A DNA stretch of 64,000 bases, taken from assembly GCA_963556255.1 (NCBI GenBank), contig OY744607.1, positions 4,403,958-4,467,957 of the forward strand, read 5' to 3'. The DNA is from Allolobophora icterica (lineage: Eukaryota; Annelida; Clitellata; Crassiclitellata; Lumbricidae). The notes beneath the pieces are model-generated. The model saw nothing but the letters and a program-made list of their open reading frames with translations. It was not told where the DNA came from and did no database searches. Made by a program: the position numbers and the translations under genes. Of this stretch, positions 8,582 to 18,711 are shown piece after piece; the first letter of the stretch is position 1; every line of letters starts with the position of its first letter.

Positions 8582-11500
8582 ATGGAGAAACTAAGTGCTG
8601 AAAGACAAGCAGATATTAAGAAGATGTCTACGGAAAGGCTGAAACAGCGTTTGTTGAAAGCCGGTTTTAAAGAAGAACAATTAGAAGGTATGTCACGTGG
8701 TGACATGATGCAGGAACTCGCCGATGTGTGGGTTAAAGAAGAAGTCGAAGAAGAAGGTGCCGTTGGCGGTGCCGTAGAAAAGGCTATTGAAAAACCTCCT
8801 GCGCCTATGTCTATGAAGATGTTGATGCAGTGGATGATGATGACGAGACAAGAAGAGAAAGAAAGAGAGGAGAAACGGAGACAAGAAGAGAAAGAACTGA
8901 GACAAGAAGAGAAAGATAGAGAGGAGAAACGTAGACAGGAAGAGAAAGAGCTGAGACAAGAAGCAGAACGTGTAAGACAAGACGAATTGCGCTTGCAGAG
9001 AGAGAAAGAAGAGAAAGCGGAACTTGCAAGGCAAGAAGAATTGCGCTTGCAGAGAGAGAAAGAAGAGAAAGCGGAACTTGCAAGGCAAGAAGAATTGCGC
9101 TTGCAAAGAGAGAGAGAAGATAAAGCAGAACAAGTGCGTAAGACAGAACTTGAATTGCAAAAGAATCAGTTTGAGATTCAGTTAGAACAGTTGAAAAGAG
9201 ATAGGGAAGATGCTGAAAGAAGAAGATTGGAGCAGATGATTGAATTTGAAAAAGCTAGAAAAAGTGATGAAGAGGTACGTCAGCAACAGATTGAAGCAAA
9301 GAGAATGCGTGAAGAAGAAAAAGAAAAAGCGCGAACGTTAGAGTTAGAACGCGCAGAACAGATAAGACAAGAAGAACTCAAATTTCAGAAAGAAAGTTTG
9401 GAAAAGGCAGAGACAGAAAGACAAGAACGTCTGAAACTGGAGAAATCAAAATTGACATTGAAAGAAACGCAAATGAGAGAAGAACGGGAAGCTGAAAGAA
9501 GGAAACAGCAAGAAAGTGAAACTTTGGTGTCAAAAATTAAGAAAATAGGTGATGCAATGAAGCATGTATTGCCTCAAATGCCAACTGATATGATGGAGGT
9601 GCCATTATATTTTGAAACAGTCGAGAACGCGTTTCGTAGCTTTGCTGTGGAGAAGCCGTTTTGGGTGAAATTATTACTACCATTGATGACGCCGAAAGCT
9701 CGAACCGTTCTGAATAGATTGTCATACGATGATCTAGACAATTATGATAGAGTCAAGCAGCACTTATTAAAAGAATTTAAGTTGACTTCGAGAGAATATA
9801 GAGCCAGATTTGTGGATGCTAAGAAGACAACAGAAGAGACTTATACGATGTTTACGGCAAGACTGAAGAACTTGCTAAACTATTACGTGAGAAGTCGAAA
9901 CGTGAACAGAGAGTATGATACGCTCTTTGATTTGCTGGTAGCGGATAAGCTGAAAGAATGTTTACCGCCAGGTCCACTACAGTGTGTATTGTCGAAGGAA
10001 GGAACTGACTGTCTTCAAGCTAGTGCAGTGGCAGACCTAGCAGACATTCATGTAAACAATCGAATTGGGTTTGCAATTCCAAATATAAACAGCTATCCTT
10101 CTCAACGTTCCGTAAACCAAAGCCAGAGTGGAAAGTGGAAAAGTAATCCAGAAACAGGGAGTCAGTTCAAAGGTAAAGAAGTCAAGGCTAGTGTCTCTGT
10201 ACCCAATGAGACCAGAGAAGTGACGTTTGGTCGTCAGGGATTTAACAAATCGTCAGCGCCGTTTGCCAAGAGGGAAGGCAACACATCGTTTACGCAGTAT
10301 AAGAGATATGAAGGCAATGAACAACGAGGTATGGTGGTGAAGCGTTGTCACAACTGTGGTTCAGACAAACATTTGGTTAAATTTTGTCCAGTTCCAGTGG
10401 CAGCAGCTAGTTCTAGCAGAAATCAAGAACACACAAGGGTGAATTTGATTCAAGTGGTTAGTGATACAGGTAATCAAACCACGGGTCAAGAAAACCAAGA
10501 AACTGAAGTAAAGTCAGTAATGAAATGTGGTATTCAAAAAGAAATTCTATTGGATGCTGAAATTCAGAGAGAAGTCATAGGAAAAGATGACAGTCGAATA
10601 TTGAAGAAATCGTTCTTGCAATATGTCGAGGTTGAAATTCGTGCAGTAGACGGTAAAGAGCCAGTGAAAGTCAAAGCACTGAGCGACTCGGGTGCAGAGA
10701 TTCCGGTGATTAGTGAAGAATTACTGGAAGGCATGAAGGTGGAACAAATTGGAAAAGTGAATTTGCAATGTGTGGCAGGAGATGCCATTCCTGCGAAGTT
10801 AGTGAAAGTCGATGTTAGACTGTGTGGTAGTGACGTGGAAGAAGAGGGATTTCCGCGTAAAATCCAGTGTTCACTTACACCTTATGTCACCTTGATGTGT
10901 GCTAGTATTGCAAAGATGGGCAGTACAGAAAGATTCTTGTTGCATCCAGAGATAATTGCCGAATTAAAAGCCGTACCACAGATGAAAGTTAAAACGATAC
11001 AAGGAGATGTGAGTGTACGAGCAAATGTAATGACGAGAGCGCAGAGTCGGAAACAGGAAATGGTAGATGTGGATGAGAAGAGTGAAACTGAAAGTTCCAG
11101 TGATGAGGAAAACGAAAATAATGAGCAACGAAGCTTATCGCGAGATGGTGTAATAGCAGAGATGAACGAGCAAGAGATGGCTGCATGCGAGAATGGCACA
11201 TTAAATGAAATTGAAGAAGACAATGAATGTGATGTGGGGATAGGAGACTTGTATAGAGATGAAGAGATGGACGAAGAACAAAAGGTGCAGATTGCCGATT
11301 CGAAGAAGTTCGAAGAGCAACAGAGAAATGATGAATCGTTGAAGCCGTGGTGGAAGTTAGCACAGGAGAAAGAATCTGAATTCTGTGTGATCAACGGTTT
11401 ATTGCATAAGAAATATCAGATATTAGACCAGACGATATATCAACTAGTGTTACCAAAAGAGAGACGAATTAAAGTGATGGAATTGGCGCATGAATCGGTA

Positions 11501-14032
11501 TTTGGAGGACATCTAGGAGAAGAGAAAACAAGAGAACGAATAAAGTTGTCTTTTGTATGGCCAAAGATGAGAAGAGACATTGTGAAATTTTGTAAGTCTT
11601 GCGAGAAGTGTCAACTAAAGGCAAGGAGTTTGGTGATGGATAGAGTGCCTATCACTCCAGTCTCAAGAGAAGAGGTCGCCTTCAGGAGAATGACGATGGA
11701 CCTCGTTGGCCCGATCGATCCAGTATCTGCTGCAGGTCACAAGTATTGTTTATGCATTGTGGACTCGTGCACCAGATGGCCTACAATCTTTTTATTGAAA
11801 TCGCTGACAGCGAAGGCTGTGTGTGAAGCGTTGACGGAACTGTTCATGAACGTTGGTGTACCGTCAGTGATTACAAGTGACCAAGGAACGAACTTCACAG
11901 CCAGTTTGACAAGAGAATTTCTCAATTTAATGGGCTGTAGTCCAAGATTCGACACACCAGGACACCCAGAGGCTGCTGGATTAGTAGAAAGATGGAATCA
12001 GACATTTAAAAAGATGATCCATCATGTGATAATAGACAACCCGAGGAAATGGCACAAGATAATTCCTTTCACAGTGTGGGCATTACGAGAAGTGCCGAAT
12101 GCAACTACTGGAGTATCACCATATATGCTTGTCTATGGGAAAATTCCGAGAGGACCATTGGCAATATTAAAAGAGAGTTGGACTAGAGAAATAAACTTAC
12201 CACCTCATGTTGGAGTTAAGCCAGAAAAGTATTTGAAAGAACTCAAAGAAAATATGGAGAAAGCATTATTGTTTGCAGAATCTTACTCTCGAGAAAAGCA
12301 ATTACAATACACGAATCAGTATAACAAGAGAGCAAAACACAAAGAATTTGAAGCTGGTGAGAAAGTCATAGTTTTGTATCCAACGTCAACAAACAAACTT
12401 ATTTCTCGATGGCATGGTCCATGTACGATCATACATCGAAGATCAAAGTACTCTTATTTAGTCGATATGGGTGAAAATGGTCGAAAAATAATTCACGCCA
12501 ACAAGATCAGAAAATATGTTACTCGAGCATTAAGTTGTGGTTTAATCGTTGAAGAAGATGAAGATTTTGGTTCAGTGGTTGAATTACCAATGAGGAATGA
12601 GGTTCAAGATGACAAGAATTCACTTAACCTCGATCCTGAACAAATTAGCCATTTGACAGTAACTCAGCAAGAACAGTTGTTGAACGTTTTAAACAAATAC
12701 TGTGACAGATTTTCAGAAAAACCCGGATTATGTACATTGGTTGAACATGAAATTGAACTAAAGCCAGGATTTCGTGAAAAGGAATTTGCAGCATATCGAA
12801 TTCCTTTGATTTATCGAGCAGAAGTGGAACGTCAGATCAAAGAAATGTTAAAAACAAACATTATCAAACCATCATCGAGCAGAATGGCAAGCCCTTTGGT
12901 TATTGTTAAAAAGAAAGACGGATCTTTAAGACTTGCCTGTGACTACAGATACATTAACTCATTCACAGTGGATTGTAAATATCCTATGCCGATTGTCAGA
13001 GACGTTTTGAACAAAGTTGGAAAGTCTAATGTGATTTCTATTTTGGACTGTCGAAGTGCTTATTGGACTTGTCCTGTAAAACAATCTGATCAATGGAAGA
13101 CAGCTTTTGTAACACATAATGGACTGTACGAATTTACTCGTGTTCCTTTTGGAATGATAAATTCAGGACGAACTTTTGTTAAGGCGATAAATTTAGTTTT
13201 ACAGCCTATAAGTGACTTTGCAGAACCGTATGTTGATGACATTGCTGTGCATTCTGACAGTTGGAAAGTTCACTTGCAGCATCTAGATGCATTTTTGATG
13301 CAAATGAGATTGCATAACGTTACCTTAAATTTGAAAAAATGCATATTTGGTAAGTCTGAGGTAAGGTTTATCGGTCATGTGGTTGGGTCTGGTAAGATAA
13401 AGATGAATCCAGACAGAATTGAAAGTTTGACTAATTTGAAGATCCCAGAAACTAAGAAGCAAGTTAAGCAACTGCTTGGATTTTTTAATTATTACAGACA
13501 GTTTATTAAGGACTTTGCACAGATTGCGAAACCTTTATCTGATTTAACTAGTAAACGTGTTTCTGATAAGATTGATTGGACTGTTGAACATCAGCAAGCA
13601 TTTGATTTACTTAAAGAGGCTGTGCGATCCAAAGTAGTGTTATATGTTTTTGAAGTGGGAAAACCATTCAATTTGTACTGCGATAGTAGTGACTTTGCAG
13701 TCGGTGCTGTTTTAACACAGATGGACGACAAGGGAATAGAACGCCCTGTGTCATTTATCAGTCAGAAATTAACTGATACCCAGAAGAGATGGGCTACTGT
13801 GGAAAAGGAAGCCTATGCTATTGTTTGGGCTCTAAACAAGTTAAAAGAAATTATAATTGGATCAAAAATTTTCATTTTTACTGATCACAATCCTCTTACA
13901 TATTTGACTGAGTCAATGTCTAAGTCTGCTAAACTTGTGCGTTGGGCGTTAGCCTTACAAACTTTTGATGTTGAGGTGAAGTACAAGAAGGGCAGATTGA
14001 ATGTTATTGCTGATTGTTTGTCAAGGTTATAA
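8582..14032 (+). CDS. Gag-pol polyprotein of Gmr1-like retrotransposon, copy 1
   Basis: Encodes 1,816 residues in one frame, so Gag and Pol are fused with no frameshift. Residues 80-345 are a highly charged coiled coil built partly of tandem RQEELRLQREKEEKAEL units. A capsid region at about 360-500 resembles the SCAN fold. A CX2CX4HX4C zinc knuckle uses C589, C592, H597 and C602. The aspartic protease motif DSG is at 702-704. The integrase H2C2 finger is H970/H977/C1007/C1010, and the catalytic triad is D1040, D1100, E1136 (D-x35-E). A GPY/F-like module lies near W1277. The RT motif YVDD is at 1550-1553, and RNase H carries a catalytic D at 1701. The start at 8582 has A at -3 and is conserved in copy 2. 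All key catalytic residues are present, so the protein could be functional. Confidence 0.95.
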   Translation: MEKLSAERQADIKKMSTERLKQRLLKAGFKEEQLEGMSRGDMMQELADVWVKEEVEEEGAVGGAVEKAIEKPPAPMSMKMLMQWMMMTRQEEKEREEKRRQEEKELRQEEKDREEKRRQEEKELRQEAERVRQDELRLQREKEEKAELARQEELRLQREKEEKAELARQEELRLQREREDKAEQVRKTELELQKNQFEIQLEQLKRDREDAERRRLEQMIEFEKARKSDEEVRQQQIEAKRMREEEKEKARTLELERAEQIRQEELKFQKESLEKAETERQERLKLEKSKLTLKETQMREEREAERRKQQESETLVSKIKKIGDAMKHVLPQMPTDMMEVPLYFETVENAFRSFAVEKPFWVKLLLPLMTPKARTVLNRLSYDDLDNYDRVKQHLLKEFKLTSREYRARFVDAKKTTEETYTMFTARLKNLLNYYVRSRNVNREYDTLFDLLVADKLKECLPPGPLQCVLSKEGTDCLQASAVADLADIHVNNRIGFAIPNINSYPSQRSVNQSQSGKWKSNPETGSQFKGKEVKASVSVPNETREVTFGRQGFNKSSAPFAKREGNTSFTQYKRYEGNEQRGMVVKRCHNCGSDKHLVKFCPVPVAAASSSRNQEHTRVNLIQVVSDTGNQTTGQENQETEVKSVMKCGIQKEILLDAEIQREVIGKDDSRILKKSFLQYVEVEIRAVDGKEPVKVKALSDSGAEIPVISEELLEGMKVEQIGKVNLQCVAGDAIPAKLVKVDVRLCGSDVEEEGFPRKIQCSLTPYVTLMCASIAKMGSTERFLLHPEIIAELKAVPQMKVKTIQGDVSVRANVMTRAQSRKQEMVDVDEKSETESSSDEENENNEQRSLSRDGVIAEMNEQEMAACENGTLNEIEEDNECDVGIGDLYRDEEMDEEQKVQIADSKKFEEQQRNDESLKPWWKLAQEKESEFCVINGLLHKKYQILDQTIYQLVLPKERRIKVMELAHESVFGGHLGEEKTRERIKLSFVWPKMRRDIVKFCKSCEKCQLKARSLVMDRVPITPVSREEVAFRRMTMDLVGPIDPVSAAGHKYCLCIVDSCTRWPTIFLLKSLTAKAVCEALTELFMNVGVPSVITSDQGTNFTASLTREFLNLMGCSPRFDTPGHPEAAGLVERWNQTFKKMIHHVIIDNPRKWHKIIPFTVWALREVPNATTGVSPYMLVYGKIPRGPLAILKESWTREINLPPHVGVKPEKYLKELKENMEKALLFAESYSREKQLQYTNQYNKRAKHKEFEAGEKVIVLYPTSTNKLISRWHGPCTIIHRRSKYSYLVDMGENGRKIIHANKIRKYVTRALSCGLIVEEDEDFGSVVELPMRNEVQDDKNSLNLDPEQISHLTVTQQEQLLNVLNKYCDRFSEKPGLCTLVEHEIELKPGFREKEFAAYRIPLIYRAEVERQIKEMLKTNIIKPSSSRMASPLVIVKKKDGSLRLACDYRYINSFTVDCKYPMPIVRDVLNKVGKSNVISILDCRSAYWTCPVKQSDQWKTAFVTHNGLYEFTRVPFGMINSGRTFVKAINLVLQPISDFAEPYVDDIAVHSDSWKVHLQHLDAFLMQMRLHNVTLNLKKCIFGKSEVRFIGHVVGSGKIKMNPDRIESLTNLKIPETKKQVKQLLGFFNYYRQFIKDFAQIAKPLSDLTSKRVSDKIDWTVEHQQAFDLLKEAVRSKVVLYVFEVGKPFNLYCDSSDFAVGAVLTQMDDKGIERPVSFISQKLTDTQKRWATVEKEAYAIVWALNKLKEIIIGSKIFIFTDHNPLTYLTESMSKSAKLVRWALALQTFDVEVKYKKGRLNVIADCLSRL

Positions 14033-14130
14033 GTAATTGTAAGACTGTTCATTAATTAGTTAGATATATATATATGTTTCATGTATTTTGGTAATTTCGC
14101 AAATTTTGAAATTTAATTTGCTCAATTCCA

Positions 14131-14145
14131 GAAAAAGGAAGGAGG
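14131..14145 (+). promoter_or_regulatory. Polypurine tract, copy 1
   Basis: GAAAAAGGAAGGAGG lies three bases (TAA) upstream of the 3' LTR. It is identical in copy 2 and would prime plus-strand DNA synthesis. Confidence 0.85.
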
Positions 14146-14148
14146 TAA

Positions 14149-14624
14149 TGTGAACTGAGTTTTGTGTACAGTCTTGCAGTGCGAGATATTAGCGTATATA
14201 TTTAGTGCGCTTACTTTAGTTTCACGTGTATATGTATATATGATAGATGTATAACGTATAGTCTTAGTGACACGCGCGGCCGGCCAATCTCGGCAGCGGC
14301 GCGCTATATGTATATTATTAGAGTTCGCTTAGGCGCACAGAAGGCAGGTGTGTCAAGAGGCGCGAAGAATTATGCTGACTAGAGAAGTTTGAATTCGAGT
14401 GTGTTCGCTGTAGTAGTCTGGCTGACTAGTTGAGTTGTAATCGAATTGAGTTCTGTCTGTTTGTTTCTTATTAAACTAAAAGATATTAAACTGTGTTGCT
14501 GATTAATTCAGGTTATACTTATACGTAGAATTAGTGTTCAAAAGGTGAACGTTAAATAGGCGTTAAGTACGAAGAGAACAAGGATTTAATCAGAAGGATT
14601 GTCAACGGAAGGATAGGGTTGACA
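14149..14624 (+). repeat. 3' LTR of copy 1 (476 bp)
   Basis: No difference from the 5' LTR was seen when read side by side. It is followed by the ATAGT target duplication. Confidence 0.95.
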
Positions 14625-14702
14625 ATAGTAATAATTATTATTATTATTGTTATCATCACCACCACCACCACCACCACCACCACCACCACCACCACCACCA
14701 CC

Positions 14703-14768
<66 letters not shown>

Positions 14769-14803
14769 ACCACCACCACCACCACCACCACCACCACCAT
14801 CAC

Positions 14804-14902
<99 letters not shown>

Positions 14903-14932
14903 TAGGCCTAAGCCTATAATTATTATTATTAT
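14625..14932. repeat. Compound triplet repeat (ATT, CAC, CGC, CAC, CAT)
   Basis: A few TTA/ATT repeats are followed by (CAC)n, about 60 bases of (CGC)n, (CAC)n again, then about 100 bases of (CAT)n, ending at a TAGGCCTA octamer (14903-14910). Frames encoding single-residue runs here are artefacts. Copy 1 inserted at its left edge. Confidence 0.95.
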
Positions 14933-15234
14933 GCTTGTAATACAAACGATGCGATGATAATTATTTAACAGTCGCGAAGCTGAAAAGATGCGAAATTTGG
15001 TACCAATCACTTTCTAGACCAATGCTAGGCCTACGCCTCTGCGTATTCATCCATCAAGAAGAGGTAAAATTTAATGAGTAATGTATCATTCATACTGCGC
15101 ACAATTTTTTGACCAATGTGGCTTTGGTAATAGTTTTTTACTTGTCCAAACGATTGGTTTGTTAACAATACAATACAATACAATACAAATCGCTGAAAAT
15201 TCCAAACACGACATAACAATTTCAGCGCTTATCG

Positions 15235-15580
15235 TTATCGGGTCTCTGCTTTGGTTCGGCGATGCCTTGAGGGCTTGGCTCCCCCTTACCTCCGGGAACT
15301 TTGCTGCTCCACTGTGGCTGTCCAGCGTCGTGGTTCACTTCGCTCTGCAGCGCAGGCTGAGCTCCTTGTCCCCCCGCGCACGGAATGCTATCCGGCAACA
15401 CCGTGTCTTCTCTGTTTCTGGCCCAGCGACCTGGAATGGACTCCCAGTAGCGTTGCGCCTGACCCCGATTGATTGCTCTTCTCTGTTCCACTCATGCCTT
15501 AAAACTGTCTTTTTTGACCGGGGTTGGACTGGGAGCGCTCCTGAGTAGATAACCTTGAAGGGGCGCTATATAAGACCTTT

Positions 15581-15651
<71 letters not shown>
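15235..15651 (+). pseudogene. LINE 3' end with (AAT)n tail, frameshifted
   Basis: One frame reads VRRCLEGLAPPYLRELC. After a frame change, another reads RARNAIRQHRVFSVSGPATW and ends KTVFFDRGWTGSAPE. These are the C-terminal motifs of CR1/L2-like LINEs. The 3' UTR has the shared hairpin (GGGAGCGCTCCTGAGTAG then AGGGGCGCTATATAAG, 15531-15576) and a long (AAT)n tail to about 15651. Confidence 0.75.
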
Positions 15652-15655
<4 letters not shown>

Positions 15656-15984
15656 GCTGCGTCAGGAAGACCAGGCTATAACCGGGTTTAGTGAAATCAG
15701 TTTATCAACAGCCGAACCCTTGACAGGTTCTGAGGTTTGGTGCAGGCGGAAAAGGCGGTTGCCTGGAGCGCCGCAATCTAGGGGCGTATTTTCAGAAAAA
15801 TTGTTTTGTTTTCATGTTTTTCAATCATATTTCAACGATTATCTTTCATTTGAATGTTCGCTTAATCGCAATCTGGCCTTGGCATATTACATATAGGTAG
15901 TATGTTAGTAAGTAAGGCACCATGGTGACCTGAAGACGACTGATTGTTAGACTGTTAAATTGTTGCACTGTAACTCGTAACTTG

Positions 15985-16760
15985 ATAAGTAAGTTGTTGC
16001 TGTCCAATGACTATGTCATCATTATATCCACAGACTATTCGAAGGCCGTTGATACGGTCAGCCACTCCACGCTAGTGGAAAAACGTGTTCGGCTTGACAT
16101 CCCAGACCATATACATGCGTGGCTCATGAATTATCTGAAAGACAGAGGCCACTCTACAGATCTCAACACGGAATTTTCTCAAGCGGCCTTTATCAATGCC
16201 AGCATCGTATACAAGCCTCTGTTGTCGGACCACCTAAGTCGCAGCGTCGAACCCGCATCCAATCCACAGTAGCTACAAACAAGTCAAGTTCGCGGACGAC
16301 TCCTGCTTGTTAACTGGATCTTCTCATGCACCCACAGATGTGGAGGAATATGAACATATCAACGACTGGGCTAGATTAACAATCTTAGCCTTAATGCATC
16401 CAAAACAAGGGAATGATGATAATGCGGATAAACCTCCTAAAAAGCAATCTCCAGAGAAGTGCCTCCCGGGATTGTGTAAGGCGCGACCATGGGTTCAAGA
16501 AACGAAAATCTTAGAATTCACTATCAGATCAGACTTAACTGTGGGGCCACACCGTGATAAGGTCATCTCAATTATTCCCCTCTTCGAAATCACCGACACC
16601 GTCTTCTTAATAGAATGCATAAATTCACTTTACGAAAAGGTCACAACAACTATACCCCTCGCATTCTCTATATTCTATAAGAACTCTTACTAATAGAGCA
16701 AACTCTTTCTCTTATTATATACCAAGCGGCGGTATGTCAGCTAGTTTTCCTCAATAAACG
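15985..16760 (+). pseudogene. LINE reverse-transcriptase fragment, frameshifted
   Basis: The first frame reads YVIIISTDYSKAVDTVSHST and DIPDHIHAWLMNYLKDRGHS, the RT palm region. Another frame gives VKFADDSCLLTGSSHAP, with the FADD form of the RT catalytic motif, then TIRSDLTVGPH. The fragment keeps the catalytic core but is broken by frame changes and lost segments, and the region between the core and the C-terminus is shortened. It ends in an A/T-rich 3' sequence with AATAAACGAATATTGTATTG. It belongs to a different LINE lineage from the hairpin-ended fragments. Confidence 0.75.
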
Positions 16761-17700
16761 AATATTGTATTGTACTCTAAGTGTTGCTCATGTCCTGCTG
16801 ATGTCCTCGTTAGATCGAAACTTGGAAAGCGCGATTAAAACAACAAGCAAAATATTAAGTGAACGAAGTCGCTAGACATCGATAACTTAGCGACTGGTTT
16901 CGACTTGAGGGCTTAACGCCAGCGCATGGCGGCGGCGCAGAATACTAGTGTATAGTGTTTACTGTCGATCGGAAGATCATAGGGCGAGGGAGAGGACCAT
17001 TGTTGGACCATATGCCTTTCGGGAATTTACTTCTTCTAAATCTATAGAGTCCCGCCGATATAATTATACTTGCGTGCAGATCAGACTATAGAAAAAATTA
17101 TCCCTGTATATTCGTTTCTTTTCCCTCTGATAACGTCATCGTTGCGTCAGTTTATCGAGATCAGAGAACAATTTCACTCGCTGCAGCGCACGTTACTGTC
17201 AAACGTCACGGACTGTTGTTTATGTTTCACCGAAGTGATACGATGCTATTTTCCGCGTATCCAGAGGGCACATCCGCTGTCCCGTTGCCGTTATAAATGG
17301 AAAGCGAAGATTATGTAATTATTCTGGAGTAGGCACTTAGCCGAGGCAATCCGACCGCCACTACTCACCGGTAACGACCTGTACCGTGGACGGACTCGTC
17401 AATATAAAATGGCGTCGATCGAGTGATGTCGTTTCAAGCCTAATCTCAGGTCATATTCGTTGGCTGCCTGTGTATCCAAGGGGTTGTGTGTGAATGCCCT
17501 GCTTTTAAGCTTGAAGACGCCAGTCGTTTTTCTTCAATCTGAAGACTAGACGAAGGCGATTAAGGGACGATCCGGGTCTGAGGTAACTGCGTCTCCGGCG
17601 ACGAGGAACGACTAGGTCGTCTGCTGCGCCTGCGCAGAGATGACCAATCCATCTGTATCTATCGCGATAATGGCCAACGGCGTTTAGCATTACACGACAA
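16761..17700. other. Gene-free stretch with a possible old SINE piece
   Basis: No supported gene. Sequence at about 16940-17020 (TTTACTGTCGATCGGAAGATCA, GCGAGGGAGAGGA, CCATATGCC) weakly matches the body of the SINE at 27715, 40735 and 49805. Everything else is unrecognised. Confidence 0.35.
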
Positions 17701-17813
17701 GTGTGTCCTTGGACTCCCCTCTCTTCATCTCCCCCTACCATCTCTTCATCTCGCCTCTCCTCCCTTTCCCTTTTCCCCTCCTCTCCCCTCTTTCCTCCTC
17801 TCTACTCCCTTTC
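17701..17813. repeat. Polypyrimidine tract, left part
   Basis: A CT-rich tract with almost no purines. It is continuous in composition with 24794-25580 and was split by the second LTR element. Confidence 0.85.
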
Positions 17814-18297
17814 TGTGAACTGAGTTTTGTGTACAGTCTTGCTGTGCGAGATATTAGCGTATATATTTAGTGCGTTTACTTTAGTTTCACGTGTATATGT
17901 ATATATGATAAATGCATAGCGTTTAATTGTACTGTCTTAGTGACACGCGCGGCCGGCCGATCTGGGCAGCGGCGCGCTATATGTATATTATAAGATTTCG
18001 CTTATGCGCACAGAAGACAGGTGTGTCAAGAGGCGCGAAGAATTATGCTGACTAGAAAAGTTTGAATTCGAGTATGTTCGCTGTAGTAGTGTGGCTGACT
18101 AGTCGAGTTGTAATCGAATTGAGTTCTGTCTGTTTGTTTCTTATTAAACTAAAAGATATTAAACTGTGTTGCTGATTAATTCAGGTTATACTTATACGTA
18201 GAATTAGTGTTCAAAAGGTGAACGTTAAATAGGCGTTAAGTACGAAGAGAACAAGGATTTAATCAGAAGGATTGTCAACGGAAGGATTGGGTTGACA
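17814..18297 (+). repeat. 5' LTR of copy 2 (484 bp)
   Basis: Starts TGTGAACTGAG and ends GGGTTGACA. Most of the extra length relative to copy 1 lies near 17920-17940. Confidence 0.95.
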
Positions 18298-18301
18298 TTA
18301 T

Positions 18302-18310
18302 TGGTGGCAG
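18302..18310 (+). promoter_or_regulatory. Candidate primer-binding site, copy 2
   Basis: TGGTGGCAG begins four bases after the LTR, as in copy 1. The downstream bases (TGACGG here, CGTCGG in copy 1) differ, so the conserved core is short. Confidence 0.55.
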
Positions 18311-18540
18311 TGACGGTGTGGATAAGAACTCACGGTGGATAAGAACTCACGGTGGATAAGAACTCACGGTGGATAAATACTCACGGTGGATAAATACTCA
18401 CGGTGGATATAAACTCACGGTGGATTAAAATTCACGTTATCACCTCCTTCGGCGGATAGAAGAATCTACGACGGTGATAAAAGAATTTACAACGGTGTTA
18501 GAAGAATCTACGACGGTGTTAGAAAAATCTACGCGTTGTT
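18311..18540 (+). repeat. Tandem repeats in the 5' leader of copy 2
   Basis: Six near-regular 17-bp units of the type ATAAGAACTCACGGTGG are followed by units around GAATCTACGACGGTG. The array is more regular than in copy 1, which indicates repeat turnover since the copies diverged. Confidence 0.8.
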
Positions 18541-18711
18541 GCTGTGTGACGAGTTTACGATATCAACGACGGTGGAACACGAGAAACGGTATAAAAATTT
18601 CGTTGTTTTCCACGAACAAATATAAAAGAAATCCCGTTTGTTTATCGATTCACACACCAAGAAAAACCGTGACTTCTTTTAAAAGAGAAATCACCGAAGT
18701 AAACAAGTAAG

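Larger units (their letters stand above)
7692..14624 (+). mobile_element. Full-length Gmr1-like Ty3/gypsy LTR retrotransposon, copy 1
   Basis: A 6,933-bp element flanked by a perfect 5-bp target duplication, ATAGT (7687-7691 and 14625-14629). The two 476-bp LTRs start TGTGAAC, end TTGACA and read identical by eye. It contains a candidate primer-binding site, an open 1,816-codon gag-pol frame and a polypurine tract. The domain order Gag-PR-IN-RT-RH places integrase before reverse transcriptase. This is the arrangement of Gmr1-type gypsy elements and not the usual Ty3/gypsy order. There is no env-like frame. Identical LTRs, an intact frame and an intact duplication indicate recent insertion. 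Confidence 0.95.

Noticed and set aside
14552..15010. Poly-Met/Val/Ala, poly-Asp/Gly and poly-Pro frames
   Set aside because: All are readings of the compound triplet microsatellite.
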